Below are positions 48,801 through 58,445 of a DNA stretch of 64,000 nucleotides, in pieces. Made by a program: the position numbers and the translations under genes. Below the pieces are notes generated by a model, which saw only the letters and a list, made by a program, of their open reading frames with translations, was not told the DNA's origin and made no database searches. The DNA comes from Polynucleobacter sp. AP-Nino-20-G2 (lineage in GTDB: Bacteria; Pseudomonadota; Gammaproteobacteria; Burkholderiales; Burkholderiaceae): contig NZ_CP061313.1 of the NCBI RefSeq assembly GCF_018688235.1, positions 1,223,130-1,287,129 of the forward strand, given 5' to 3'. How positions within the stretch are numbered: the stretch's first letter is position 1; each line of letters starts with the position of its first letter.

Positions 48801-49625
48801 TCAGACATGTACATGCTTTTTATTACTAGCGGCATCAAGAAGATCTAATTCTTCTACCGTAAAACCAGCCTGCTTACGCGCTTCTATATTGAATGGACCC
48901 CGTAAGGCAGGCGCCTGATATTTTCTGGCCAATTCTCTATAAGTCGCAATTGGGGAAACGTTATCTTGAGAACAGAGAAAATTAAACCAGTGATTGCCAA
49001 TCAGTACATGGCCGATTTCATCTCTCAGAATGATCTCTAGAATTTCAACCGCTCTTGCATCTTTAATTTGCTTGAAGCGATCACGAATGCCAGGCACAGC
49101 ATCTAACCCTCTTGCCTCCATTGTTCTGGGCACTAAGGCCATCCTGGCAATTACAGCATCGGTTGTTCTCTCAACAATTTCCCACAAGCTGTTATGGGCC
49201 GGGAAATCCCCATATGCAAATCCATGCGATTGCATATGCTCGTTCACCAAGCTGAAATGGTAGGCCTCTTCTTTGGCAACCTTTAACCAATCTTCATAGT
49301 ATTGCTTTGGCATATCTGGAAAACGCCAGATTGCATCCAAAGCAAGATTCATGGCATTGAATTCAATATGCGCTAGCGAGTGCCACAAAATGGCGCGCCC
49401 ATCAGGAGTATCCATTCTTCTTTTGGGAACCTGCAGCGGTGGAACTAGTTCTGGCTTTAATGGTCGCCCGGGGAGATGAAGACTGCGAGCATCCAATGTA
49501 CGAGAAAGATCAATGCTGACGCGTTGATGTTGATACTCATCAAACAATTGAAACAGCTGACTTACCTTAGTCTGCGCATCGGTGTTTGCCAGTATTGCGA
49601 GGGCTGTTTCTCGTAACTCAAGCAT
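48801..49625 (-). CDS. DUF455 ferritin-like domain protein
   Basis: A 274-residue helical protein of the DUF455 family. The ferritin-like diiron motifs are visible: AHIEFNAMNLALDAIWRF, KEEAYHFSLVNEHM, and EILEIILRDEIGHVLIGNHWF, giving Glu and His ligands in E-X2-H arrangement. The family is related to MiaE-type hydroxylases, and some members act in tRNA or peptide modification; the specific role here is unknown. It starts 23 bases after the guaA stop and is just upstream of the B12 radical SAM gene, so the two may act in one pathway. Confidence 0.85.
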   Translation of the reverse strand: MLELRETALAILANTDAQTKVSQLFQLFDEYQHQRVSIDLSRTLDARSLHLPGRPLKPELVPPLQVPKRRMDTPDGRAILWHSLAHIEFNAMNLALDAIWRFPDMPKQYYEDWLKVAKEEAYHFSLVNEHMQSHGFAYGDFPAHNSLWEIVERTTDAVIARMALVPRTMEARGLDAVPGIRDRFKQIKDARAVEILEIILRDEIGHVLIGNHWFNFLCSQDNVSPIATYRELARKYQAPALRGPFNIEARKQAGFTVEELDLLDAASNKKHVHV

Positions 49626-49648
49626 GGGTCATGGCGAACTACAGCCGC

Positions 49649-51256
<1,608 letters not shown>

Positions 51257-51305
51257 GAAAGGGTCAGTCTTTAATTCAGCCTTAATTTCAGCTTTTGTTT
51301 ACTTG

Positions 51306-52772
51306 TTAATCAATATGGTAATTCGGCGCTTCTTTGGTGATCTTCACATCGTGCACATGCGACTCGCGCACACCAGCTGAAGTGATTTCCACAAAATTCG
51401 CTTTCTCATGAAGTTCATCGATCGTCTTGCAACCCAAGTAACCCATCGAAGAACGAATACCACCAGTTAACTGATGCAAGATCGCTAACACGCTACCTTT
51501 GTATGGAACCTGACCTTCGATACCTTCAGGAACCAACTTTTCAGCATTCGCCGCACTGATATCGCTTTGAAAATAACGATCCGCAGAGCCATCCGCCATC
51601 GCGCCCAAAGAACCCATGCCGCGATAGCTCTTGTAAGAACGCCCCTGATACAAGAACACTTCGCCCGGCGCTTCTTCGGTACCAGCAAACATGCCGCCCA
51701 TCATGACAGAGCTTGCGCCAGCCGCCAAAGCTTTTGCAACATCGCCTGAGTAACGCACACCGCCGTCAGCAATCAATGGAATGCCTGTGCCTTTGAGTGC
51801 GGTAGCCACATTCACGATTGCCGTGATTTGCGGAACACCTACCCCAGCAACAATTCGAGTAGTACAAATAGAACCCGGTCCAATACCAACCTTCACGCCA
51901 TCAGCGCCATGATCGGCCAATGCTTTTGCAGCATCACCAGTAGCAATATTTCCACCAATCACTTGAACATGAGGGTAGTTTTTCTTAACCCATTTGACGC
52001 GATCCAATACACCCTGGCTATGACCGTGCGCAGTGTCTACTACGATCACGTCAACGCCAGCGCGCACCAGTAGCTCAATACGCTCATCATTGTCTGGGCC
52101 AACACCGACTGCTGCGCCAACACGCAATTTACCTTCGCCGTCTTTACAGGCATTCGGATGTTCAGTGGCTTTAAGAATATCTTTTACGGTAATTAAGCCG
52201 CGCAATTCAAATTTATCATTCACTACGAGAACGCGCTCTAAGCGATGCTGACTCATTAAGCGCTTGGCCTCCTCTAATGAGCAGCCCTCTTTAACCGTGA
52301 TCAAGCGCTCGCGGGGAGTCATCTTGGTTTTTACTGGAGCATCCAAATCTTCTTCGAAGCGCAAATCGCGGTTGGTAATAATGCCAACCACTTCCTTGCC
52401 CGTCAGAACTGGAAACCCTGAGAAACCATGTTCGCGTGAAAGCTGAATAACCTGGCGAAGAGTAACGTCTGGACTAATCGTAATTGGATCGCGGAGAACT
52501 CCGGATTCATAACGCTTAACCTTAGCCACTTCTCTCGCCTGCTCTGCAGGCTTCAGGTTTTTATGAATGATGCCAATACCACCTTCGCTGGCCATGGCAA
52601 TCGCCAAACGACCTTCGGTCACAGTGTCCATAGCAGCAGACACCAGTGGTGTATTGAGTGAGATATCTCGAGTTAACTTACTTGCCAAGCTGGCATCCCG
52701 AGGAAGTACCGATGAATAGGCCGGTACGAGGAGCACATCGTCAAAAGTGAGTGCTTTTTGAATGAGTCGCAT
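51306..52772 (-). CDS. guaB: IMP dehydrogenase
   Basis: A 488-residue enzyme that oxidises IMP to XMP, the committed step of guanine nucleotide synthesis. The barrel begins LTFDDVLLVPAYSS; two CBS domains occupy about residues 95-215; the catalytic Cys is in GPGSICTTRIV; and the flap carries YRGMGSLGAM. It precedes guaA by 49 bases, the usual operon. Confidence 0.97.
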   Translation of the reverse strand: MRLIQKALTFDDVLLVPAYSSVLPRDASLASKLTRDISLNTPLVSAAMDTVTEGRLAIAMASEGGIGIIHKNLKPAEQAREVAKVKRYESGVLRDPITISPDVTLRQVIQLSREHGFSGFPVLTGKEVVGIITNRDLRFEEDLDAPVKTKMTPRERLITVKEGCSLEEAKRLMSQHRLERVLVVNDKFELRGLITVKDILKATEHPNACKDGEGKLRVGAAVGVGPDNDERIELLVRAGVDVIVVDTAHGHSQGVLDRVKWVKKNYPHVQVIGGNIATGDAAKALADHGADGVKVGIGPGSICTTRIVAGVGVPQITAIVNVATALKGTGIPLIADGGVRYSGDVAKALAAGASSVMMGGMFAGTEEAPGEVFLYQGRSYKSYRGMGSLGAMADGSADRYFQSDISAANAEKLVPEGIEGQVPYKGSVLAILHQLTGGIRSSMGYLGCKTIDELHEKANFVEITSAGVRESHVHDVKITKEAPNYHID

Positions 52773-52798
52773 GCAAAACCCCTAGTCGCAAAAACCGA

Positions 52799-53149
52799 TT
52801 ATAGCCTCCTAGCCTTTCTTTTAGCTGCGGCCGCCTGGAATTTAGCATCTTGGTTCTGATTGGCCTTCTTCCGACGGACCAGCTTTGGGTCGACCAAGAG
52901 CGGGGAATAGAGCTCCAAGCGATCCCCGGGGTAAATGGGGCTATCCCAGTCCTTACGCTTGCCAAAAACCCCAAAACAGCCTTTTCTCGCCAAGACTTCA
53001 TCGTCTGGACCGCTGGCAATCCCAGCCCGTAGCAAAGCCAGCCCTACTGTAGGCTGCTCCCCAGGAACGACATCCAGCAGAAAGGTGTTGATCTGGGGGG
53101 TTCCAGCCCGGGCGTCACAGATCAGAATCTCAAACGATCTATTGACCAT
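52799..53149 (-). CDS. RnfH family ubiquitin-like protein
   Basis: A 116-residue protein with a beta-grasp fold of the RnfH family. NRSFEILICDARAGTPQINTFLLDVVPGEQPTVGLALLRAG, GVFGKRKDWDSPIYPGDRLELYSPLLVDPK and the basic tail AAAKRKARRL match it. I take the ATG at 53149; a TTG at 53152 is also possible. The start overlaps the ratA-like gene by eleven bases. The pair is conserved in proteobacteria, and its function is not settled. Confidence 0.9.
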   Translation of the reverse strand: MVNRSFEILICDARAGTPQINTFLLDVVPGEQPTVGLALLRAGIASGPDDEVLARKGCFGVFGKRKDWDSPIYPGDRLELYSPLLVDPKLVRRKKANQNQDAKFQAAAAKRKARRL

Positions 53150-53573
53150 CAAGATCTTCAGCTCGCTTTACAAAGCAATCCACGAAGGTGCCCGCAATAT
53201 GGCCAAAAACAGGGCCAATGATCTTATCCAGAATGGCACTCTTAAACTCCCAATGGAGCTTAAATTCGACCTTACAGGCATCTTCCTTGAGGGGAATGAA
53301 GTTCCACTGCCCTGAAAAATACTTAAAAGGGCCGTCTACAAAGATCATATCAATGGTTTCGGGGCGATGATTAACGTTGCGGGTATGAAAGTACTGCGTA
53401 ATACCCTTGAAATGGATATTGATTTTGGCGTCCAGGACAGTTTCGGTTTGCTCGAATATTTCCACGCCACCGCACCACGGCAGGAACTCCGGGTACCGAG
53501 CAACGTCAGTAACGAGGCCATACATTCTGTCGGCTGATTGGCCAATTAAAACGGTCTTGTAGACGTCTGCCAT
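53139..53573 (-). CDS. RatA/COQ10-type START domain protein
   Basis: A 144-residue SRPBCC protein. GQSADRMYGLVTDVARYPEFLPWCGG at the N-terminus, NHRPETIDMIFVDGPFKYFSGQWNF, and the C-terminal FVKRAEDLDGQ match the RatA/YfjG and Coq10 family, which binds ubiquinone or hydrophobic ligands. The RatA name comes from reported ribosome-association toxicity in E. coli; here a ubiquinone-chaperone role is at least as likely. It is divergent from smpB, as in many proteobacteria, with 26 bases between. Confidence 0.9.
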   Translation of the reverse strand: MADVYKTVLIGQSADRMYGLVTDVARYPEFLPWCGGVEIFEQTETVLDAKINIHFKGITQYFHTRNVNHRPETIDMIFVDGPFKYFSGQWNFIPLKEDACKVEFKLHWEFKSAILDKIIGPVFGHIAGTFVDCFVKRAEDLDGQ

Positions 53574-53599
53574 AATCGATCTTGAGAAGCTAAATAAAT

Positions 53600-54052
53600 A
53601 TGAGTATCGTCGATAACAAAAAAGCCTTCTTCGATTATTTTATCGAGGAACGGTTCGAAGCAGGGCTTGTACTGGAGGGCTGGGAAGTGAAGGCCATCCG
53701 CGCAGGTCGCGTGCACATCAAGGAAGCGTATGTCGTCATCCGTCAGGCGGAGCTATTCCTGATCGGCTGTCACATTACCCCCCTACTTTCAGCGTCTACC
53801 CATATCGTTCCAGATAGCACTCGCACCCGCAAGCTTTTACTCAATGCCATAGAGATTCGCAAGCTTATCGGTAAGGTGGAGCAAAAGGGCTACACCCTAG
53901 TTCCCCTCAACCTGCACTTCTCCAAAGGGAATGTGAAGTGCGAAATTGGTTTGGCTCGAGGTAAGAAACAGCACGACAAGCGTGCGGCTACCAAAGAGCG
54001 GGAATGGGAAGTTCAAAAAGGCCGTATCGCTAGAGGCGATTTAAACGCCTGA
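53600..54052 (+). CDS. smpB: SsrA-binding protein
   Basis: A 150-residue RNA-binding protein that works with tmRNA in rescue of stalled ribosomes. The N-terminal NKKAFFDYFIEERFEAGLVLEGWEVKAIRAGR and the C-terminal LARGKKQHDKRAATKEREWE tail are complete and diagnostic. No ssrA tmRNA gene is seen in this window. It is divergent from the ratA-like gene. A small inverted repeat follows about 40 bases after the stop. Confidence 0.96.
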   Translation: MSIVDNKKAFFDYFIEERFEAGLVLEGWEVKAIRAGRVHIKEAYVVIRQAELFLIGCHITPLLSASTHIVPDSTRTRKLLLNAIEIRKLIGKVEQKGYTLVPLNLHFSKGNVKCEIGLARGKKQHDKRAATKEREWEVQKGRIARGDLNA

Positions 54053-54091
54053 CGAGACAAAGGATTCAAAGCCAGGCATTGATGCACTGAA

Positions 54092-54111
54092 TTGGTGCAC
54101 ATAGGCACCAA
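54092..54111 (+). repeat. Inverted repeat between smpB and the ATP-grasp gene
   Basis: TTGGTGC (54092-54098) pairs with GCACCAA (54105-54111) around a six-base loop. There is no T tract, so it is a weak terminator at best. It may also mark the 3' end of the smpB transcript. Confidence 0.4.
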
Positions 54112-54162
54112 GCCGCTCCACCCCCAGCATTTCCGCTCCTTCAGAGGCTGTAGTTTGTAACT

Positions 54163-55575
54163 ATGAAATTGCCTTTTGACGAAATGCTCGACGCCAACGG
54201 AAAAGCGCGTCCCCATTACCAAGCTTTCCATAACTGGTTAAAGCAACAGAGTGACACCCTCATGGGTCTAAAGCGCGCTGAGGCTGATCTCATCTTCCGA
54301 CGAGTAGGCATTACATTCGCGGTCTACGGAGACGATCTGGGATCCGAGCGGACCATTCCTTTTGATCAAGTCCCTCGCATTTTTACCGCCAAGGAATGGG
54401 AGCAACTCGAGGCCGGGCTACGTCAACGAGTGAAAGCGCTCAACCGCTTTATCTATGACATCTATCACGAAGAAGAAATCATCAAAGCAGGAATTATTCC
54501 TGGGGAACAGATATTTAACAATGCGCAATACCGCCCGGAAATGCGCAATGTGAGCGTACCGCGTGATATCTACGCTCAAATTGCAGGCATTGATATTGTG
54601 CGCGCTGGCGAAGGTGAGTTTTATGTATTAGAGGACAACCTACGCGTACCTTCCGGCGTCTCTTATATGGTTGAAGATCGGAAGATGATGATGCGCCTCT
54701 TCCCAGATCTCTTTCAAAAGTATCGCGTGGCACCTGTGGAGCACTATCCAGATTTTTTGTTGGAATGCTTAAGGTCCGTTAAGCCAGATGATGTCAAAAA
54801 ACCTAATGTGGTCGTACTTACCCCAGGCATGTACAACTCCGCATACTTTGAACATAGCTACCTTGCTCAACAAATGGGCGTAGAACTGGTGGAAGGCAAA
54901 GACTTGTTTGTGAAGAACGAACAGGTCTTCATGCGCACCACACAAGGCCCTGAACGGGTCGATGTCATTTATCGCCGAGTCGATGATGACTTCCTAGATC
55001 CCCTCGCATTCAGATCAGATTCCACCTTAGGCGTAGCAGGCCTGCTCTCGGCGCATCGCGCGGGTAATGTCACCCTAGCCAATGCTATTGGCACCGGAAT
55101 TGCGGATGACAAATCAATCTACCCCTACGTCCCCGACATGATTGAGTTCTATCTGGGCGAGAAGCCCATTCTGAACAACGTGCCAACCTTTCAGTGCCGT
55201 AAACCTGATGATCTTGCCTACACGCTGGCAAACCTAGAAAAACTAGTAGTCAAGCTCACGCATGGAGCGGGTGGATACGGAATGTTGGTAGGACCAGCAT
55301 CCACCAAGACTGAGATAGAAGAATTTAGGGGGCATCTCATTGCCAATCCAGATAAGTACATTGCTCAACCTACTTTGGCTTTATCAACCTGCCCTACCTT
55401 CGTGGAGTCGGGTGTAGCGCCACGTCACATCGATTTACGACCATTCGTACTTTCTGGAAAAACCATCAAGATGGTTCCAGGCGGGCTGACAAGGGTCGCC
55501 CTCAAAGAAGGCTCTTTAGTCGTGAACTCCTCGCAAGGCGGCGGAACTAAAGATACCTGGGTGCTGGAAGAATAG
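54163..55575 (+). CDS. Circularly permuted ATP-grasp protein of the Anbu operon
   Basis: A 470-residue protein of the type 2 circularly permuted ATP-grasp family. Diagnostic parts are RVGITFAVYGDDLGSERTIPFDQVPRIF, FYVLEDNLRVPSGVSYMVEDR (ATP-grasp core), and the C-terminal LRPFVLSGKTIKMVPGGLTRVALKEGSLVVNSSQGGGTKDTWVLEE. It is predicted to form amide or peptide-like bonds, substrate unknown. It is the first gene of a four-gene set with alpha-E, transglutaminase and Anbu protease genes, a conserved group in which a peptide tagging and degradation role has been proposed. Confidence 0.92.
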   Translation: MKLPFDEMLDANGKARPHYQAFHNWLKQQSDTLMGLKRAEADLIFRRVGITFAVYGDDLGSERTIPFDQVPRIFTAKEWEQLEAGLRQRVKALNRFIYDIYHEEEIIKAGIIPGEQIFNNAQYRPEMRNVSVPRDIYAQIAGIDIVRAGEGEFYVLEDNLRVPSGVSYMVEDRKMMMRLFPDLFQKYRVAPVEHYPDFLLECLRSVKPDDVKKPNVVVLTPGMYNSAYFEHSYLAQQMGVELVEGKDLFVKNEQVFMRTTQGPERVDVIYRRVDDDFLDPLAFRSDSTLGVAGLLSAHRAGNVTLANAIGTGIADDKSIYPYVPDMIEFYLGEKPILNNVPTFQCRKPDDLAYTLANLEKLVVKLTHGAGGYGMLVGPASTKTEIEEFRGHLIANPDKYIAQPTLALSTCPTFVESGVAPRHIDLRPFVLSGKTIKMVPGGLTRVALKEGSLVVNSSQGGGTKDTWVLEE

Positions 55576-55588
55576 AGGATAAGAATTT

Positions 55589-56596
55589 ATGCTGAGTCGC
55601 ACCGCTGATTGCTTGTATTGGATGGCTCGCTATACAGAGCGTGCTGAAAACACCGCTCGCATGTTGGATGTCAATCATCAGACCTCCTTATTGCCACAGC
55701 CCGCAGAATTTTTGGAGCAAAGCTGGAAGAAGTTGCTGACCATTTCCAAGCTAGAAGAGTCTTTCTTAAGTCGCTACGATGTGATTAATCGCGAGAATGT
55801 CTTGGACTTCATGATTTATGAAACCAGCAATCCATCCAGCATTGTGTCCTGCCTATTTGCCGCGAGAGAGAACGCCCGGGTGATTCGTGGCCGAATTACT
55901 TCGGAAGCCTGGGAAACTCAAAATACAACATGGCTGGAGTTGCAGAGAATTCTTGAAGCGCGAAACCAGGCCGATCCCAGTAGACTGCTTGACTGGGTAA
56001 AACACCGCTGCCATCTATTTAGGGGTGTGATGCACGGCACCATGCTAAAGAATGAATCGTTCTACTTTATGAATGTAGGAACACTGCTAGAGCGCGCCGA
56101 CAATACTGCCCGCATCCTAGAAACAAAGTACGAAGATCAAGCGGCACTAAAAGTATTCCGTAACGACAGCAAAATAAAGATTGGCAATGATGGGCCGATA
56201 GAGCTAGCTGATGGAGCGGATGGGGACTTCTTTGATTTCTACCATTGGGCCGCCCTATTGCGCTCTGTTTCAGCGTTCGAGATCTATCGTCAAATTTATT
56301 CCGATCAAGTAACGCCAAAGCAAGTTGCCCAGCTCTTAATTTTTAATAAGCAAATGCCGCGCTCGTTGATTTGCTGCGTGAATGAACTCATTCCATTAAT
56401 CTCAGAGGTCAAGAACCAACAATCAAAAGAGATTGAACGTCTCTTGGGAAAACTCAAGGCAAGCCTAGACTACTCAGATATTGATGAGGTTTTTAACCAA
56501 GGTTTGGAAGAATTCATTGAAGAGTTTTTAGAGCAAATCAATCACGTTGCTGATGAATTTAGTAACGCCTACCTCATCCCATTGGCTGTAGCCTAA
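55589..56596 (+). CDS. Alpha-E domain-containing protein
   Basis: A 335-residue helical protein. LSRTADCLYWMARYTERAENTARMLDVNHQTSL at the N-terminus, a second similar RADNTARILETKYED near residue 170, and IYRQIYSDQVTPKQVAQLLIFNKQMPRSL match the alpha-E family. The family has no assigned activity but always accompanies the ATP-grasp and transglutaminase genes. It starts 13 bases after the ATP-grasp stop with an AGGAT-like ribosome binding site and ends eight bases before the transglutaminase gene. Confidence 0.92.
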   Translation: MLSRTADCLYWMARYTERAENTARMLDVNHQTSLLPQPAEFLEQSWKKLLTISKLEESFLSRYDVINRENVLDFMIYETSNPSSIVSCLFAARENARVIRGRITSEAWETQNTTWLELQRILEARNQADPSRLLDWVKHRCHLFRGVMHGTMLKNESFYFMNVGTLLERADNTARILETKYEDQAALKVFRNDSKIKIGNDGPIELADGADGDFFDFYHWAALLRSVSAFEIYRQIYSDQVTPKQVAQLLIFNKQMPRSLICCVNELIPLISEVKNQQSKEIERLLGKLKASLDYSDIDEVFNQGLEEFIEEFLEQINHVADEFSNAYLIPLAVA

Positions 56597-56604
56597 AGAA
56601 CACT

Positions 56605-57402
56605 ATGCACCTGAAGATTCGCCATCGCACCGAATATCGCTATGAAACACCGGTACGCTATTCCATTCAAGAGTTACGATTAACGCCGCCACAAGTGGAG
56701 GGTCAGTGCGTGGATCAATGGAAGGTAAGCACGCCAATTAAAGCAAGCACCTCTCATGATGTTTTTGGGAATCTCTGCAGTGTCTTCGCTCAAGAGAGCG
56801 CCTATACCTCAATGATGATTGAGGCGGAAGGTGAAGTGCATACGCAAGATGCTTATGAATTCATTGATGCCCCGAAGGCGGTATCCCCTTATCACCTGCT
56901 TCAACAGACTAACCTCACTGAACCTTCGGCAGAAATGCTTGAGTTTTTTGCCGCATCACTTCCCCAGAAAAACACGATTGAGGAAGTATTGAAGCTAGCC
57001 AAAGCGGTACAGGAGGCGATTCTATATTTCCCAGGGCAAACGAATTTTGCAACTACCGCTGCGCAATCTTTCATTATGAAATCTGGTGTTTGCCAAGACC
57101 ATGCTCACATTATGCTGGGCCTATGTCGCGCCTCCGGAATTCCAGCGCGCTATGTCAGCGGATATTTCTTTGCAGAGGAGTCCCCTAACCTAGCCAGCCA
57201 TGCTTGGATTGATTTTTGCCTTGATATTGATAAAGGCATTTGGATTAGCGTCGACATTACCCACGCCTGTCTCATTGATGCCCGCCATATTCGTCTCGCC
57301 ATAGGCAGGGACTACTACTCTGCCGCACCCGTTAAAGGGGTTCGCTCTGGTGGTGGAGGCGAAGCGCTTAGCGCCAGCATCTCAATTGCCAAGATCATTT
57401 GA
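56605..57402 (+). CDS. Transglutaminase-like family protein of the Anbu operon
   Basis: A 265-residue cysteine-protease-fold enzyme. The N-terminal domain starts LKIRHRTEYRYETPVRYSIQELRLTPP. The catalytic triad is visible as Cys in SGVCQDHAHIMLGLCRA, His in ASHAWIDFCLD, and Asp in the following SVDITH region. Such enzymes cleave or form isopeptide-type bonds. It is encoded between the alpha-E and Anbu genes, and its substrate is unknown. Sixty bases with an inverted repeat separate it from the Anbu gene. Confidence 0.92.
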   Translation: MHLKIRHRTEYRYETPVRYSIQELRLTPPQVEGQCVDQWKVSTPIKASTSHDVFGNLCSVFAQESAYTSMMIEAEGEVHTQDAYEFIDAPKAVSPYHLLQQTNLTEPSAEMLEFFAASLPQKNTIEEVLKLAKAVQEAILYFPGQTNFATTAAQSFIMKSGVCQDHAHIMLGLCRASGIPARYVSGYFFAEESPNLASHAWIDFCLDIDKGIWISVDITHACLIDARHIRLAIGRDYYSAAPVKGVRSGGGGEALSASISIAKII

Positions 57403-57403
57403 A

Positions 57404-57459
57404 AAAACCCCAGTTCAAGTAAGTAAGGGATAATTTCAAGCAATGAATAAAGGGGTTTT
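57404..57459 (+). promoter_or_regulatory. Inverted repeat that could mask the Anbu ribosome binding site
   Basis: AAAACCCC (57404-57411) is fully complementary to GGGGTTTT (57452-57459), 40 bases apart. The right arm overlaps AAAGGGG, the best Shine-Dalgarno sequence for the Anbu ATG at 57463. In the mRNA the two arms could pair and block translation. The long loop makes stability uncertain. Confidence 0.45.
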
Positions 57460-57462
57460 GGT

Positions 57463-58350
57463 ATGACGTATTGCGTTGGGCTTTGCCTAAAAGATGGATT
57501 GGTTTTTTTATCAGACACCCGCACAAATGCTGGTGTTGATCAGATCGGTACATTTAGAAAGATGTCTTTATTCCAAAAAAATAAGGATCGCTTCTTTACA
57601 CTCATGAGTGCTGGCAACCTTGCCATTACGCAAGCTGTAAAAGAGATTTTGTTGCAGGGCCAGTTACTGGGCGGCAAAAATCTTTGGAATGTAGATAACT
57701 CGCATGATGCCGCCGTAGTGATTGGTGATGCGATTAAACAAGTCTATGACAGAGATCATAAGGCGCTAGAGAAGGCTGGCATTGATTTCAATTGCAACCT
57801 CATCTTTGGCGGACAAGTGAAGGGCGAGCGTCCAAGACTCTTTAATATTTACTCTGCAGGAAATTTTATTGAAGCAACCCCAGAGACATGCTATTTCCAA
57901 ATTGGTGAATCCAAGTACGGAAAACCAATTCTAGATAGAGTGATCAGCTTTGATACTCCACTCAATTTGGCTACCAAGTGTGCGTTGATTTCAATGGACT
58001 CGACTTTGAATAGCAATATCTCCGTAGGCCTCCCCTTGGACTTATTGGTTTACGAAAAGAATTCCTTGCAAGCTAGCAAGCTTGTTACCTTGGATGAATC
58101 AAACCCCTACTTTCAGATGATTCATCAGCTATGGGGTGAGAAGCTGCGCTCAGCGTTTAACTCGATTGCTGAGCCAAGCTGGTCTGGAGCCACTCCTTCG
58201 CGCTCGATCGCCTCTCCAGCCAAGAAAATGGGGGCTGTACCCATTCATCGAGCAAGCAAAAGTACTGCCGTTAAAGCCGTCTCAAAGGCAACTAAACCAG
58301 CAAGTAAGGCTGCACCAAAGAAAGCAGCAGTAAAGAAGACAAAAGCCTAA
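57463..58350 (+). CDS. Anbu (proteasome-type) protease with a lysine/alanine-rich tail
   Basis: A 295-residue Ntn-hydrolase related to HslV and the proteasome beta subunit. After removal of Met, Thr2 is the nucleophile (MTYCVGLCLKDGLVFLSDTR), with Asp18 and Lys33 in the proteasome-like positions. GNLAITQAVKEIL and LIFGGQVKGERPRLFNIYSAGNFIEATPETCYFQIGESKYGKPILDR follow the family. The core ends near residue 240. Residues about 242-295 form an unusual tail rich in Lys, Ala, Ser and Pro, like bacterial histone H1-type tails. It closes the ATP-grasp, alpha-E, transglutaminase set and is followed by a strong terminator. Confidence 0.92.
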   Translation: MTYCVGLCLKDGLVFLSDTRTNAGVDQIGTFRKMSLFQKNKDRFFTLMSAGNLAITQAVKEILLQGQLLGGKNLWNVDNSHDAAVVIGDAIKQVYDRDHKALEKAGIDFNCNLIFGGQVKGERPRLFNIYSAGNFIEATPETCYFQIGESKYGKPILDRVISFDTPLNLATKCALISMDSTLNSNISVGLPLDLLVYEKNSLQASKLVTLDESNPYFQMIHQLWGEKLRSAFNSIAEPSWSGATPSRSIASPAKKMGAVPIHRASKSTAVKAVSKATKPASKAAPKKAAVKKTKA

Positions 58351-58352
58351 AA

Positions 58353-58368
58353 GCTTTAGATCTAAAGC
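58353..58368. repeat. Perfect 16-base palindrome after the Anbu gene
   Basis: GCTTTAGATCTAAAGC is a perfect palindrome with no spacer, three bases after the Anbu stop codon and directly before the terminator. Function unknown. Confidence 0.6.
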
Positions 58369-58399
58369 AAAAGACCTAGATTCGCATCTAGGTCTTTTT
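58369..58399. terminator. Strong bidirectional terminator between Anbu and ppsA
   Basis: A 13-base perfect stem (58369-58381 with 58386-58398, AAAAGACCTAGAT/ATCTAGGTCTTTT) around a TCGC loop, with T runs on both strands. It serves the convergent Anbu and ppsA genes. Confidence 0.9.
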
Positions 58400-58445
58400 G
58401 CTTCTAACTTCTAGCCATGCTGCAATAGCAGTATAGGTTTATGGC

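Noticed and set aside
53139..53573. RatA as a toxin-antitoxin toxin with RnfH as antitoxin
   Set aside because: The pair is a conserved housekeeping START-domain and RnfH arrangement; the sequence gives no support for a toxin-antitoxin function.
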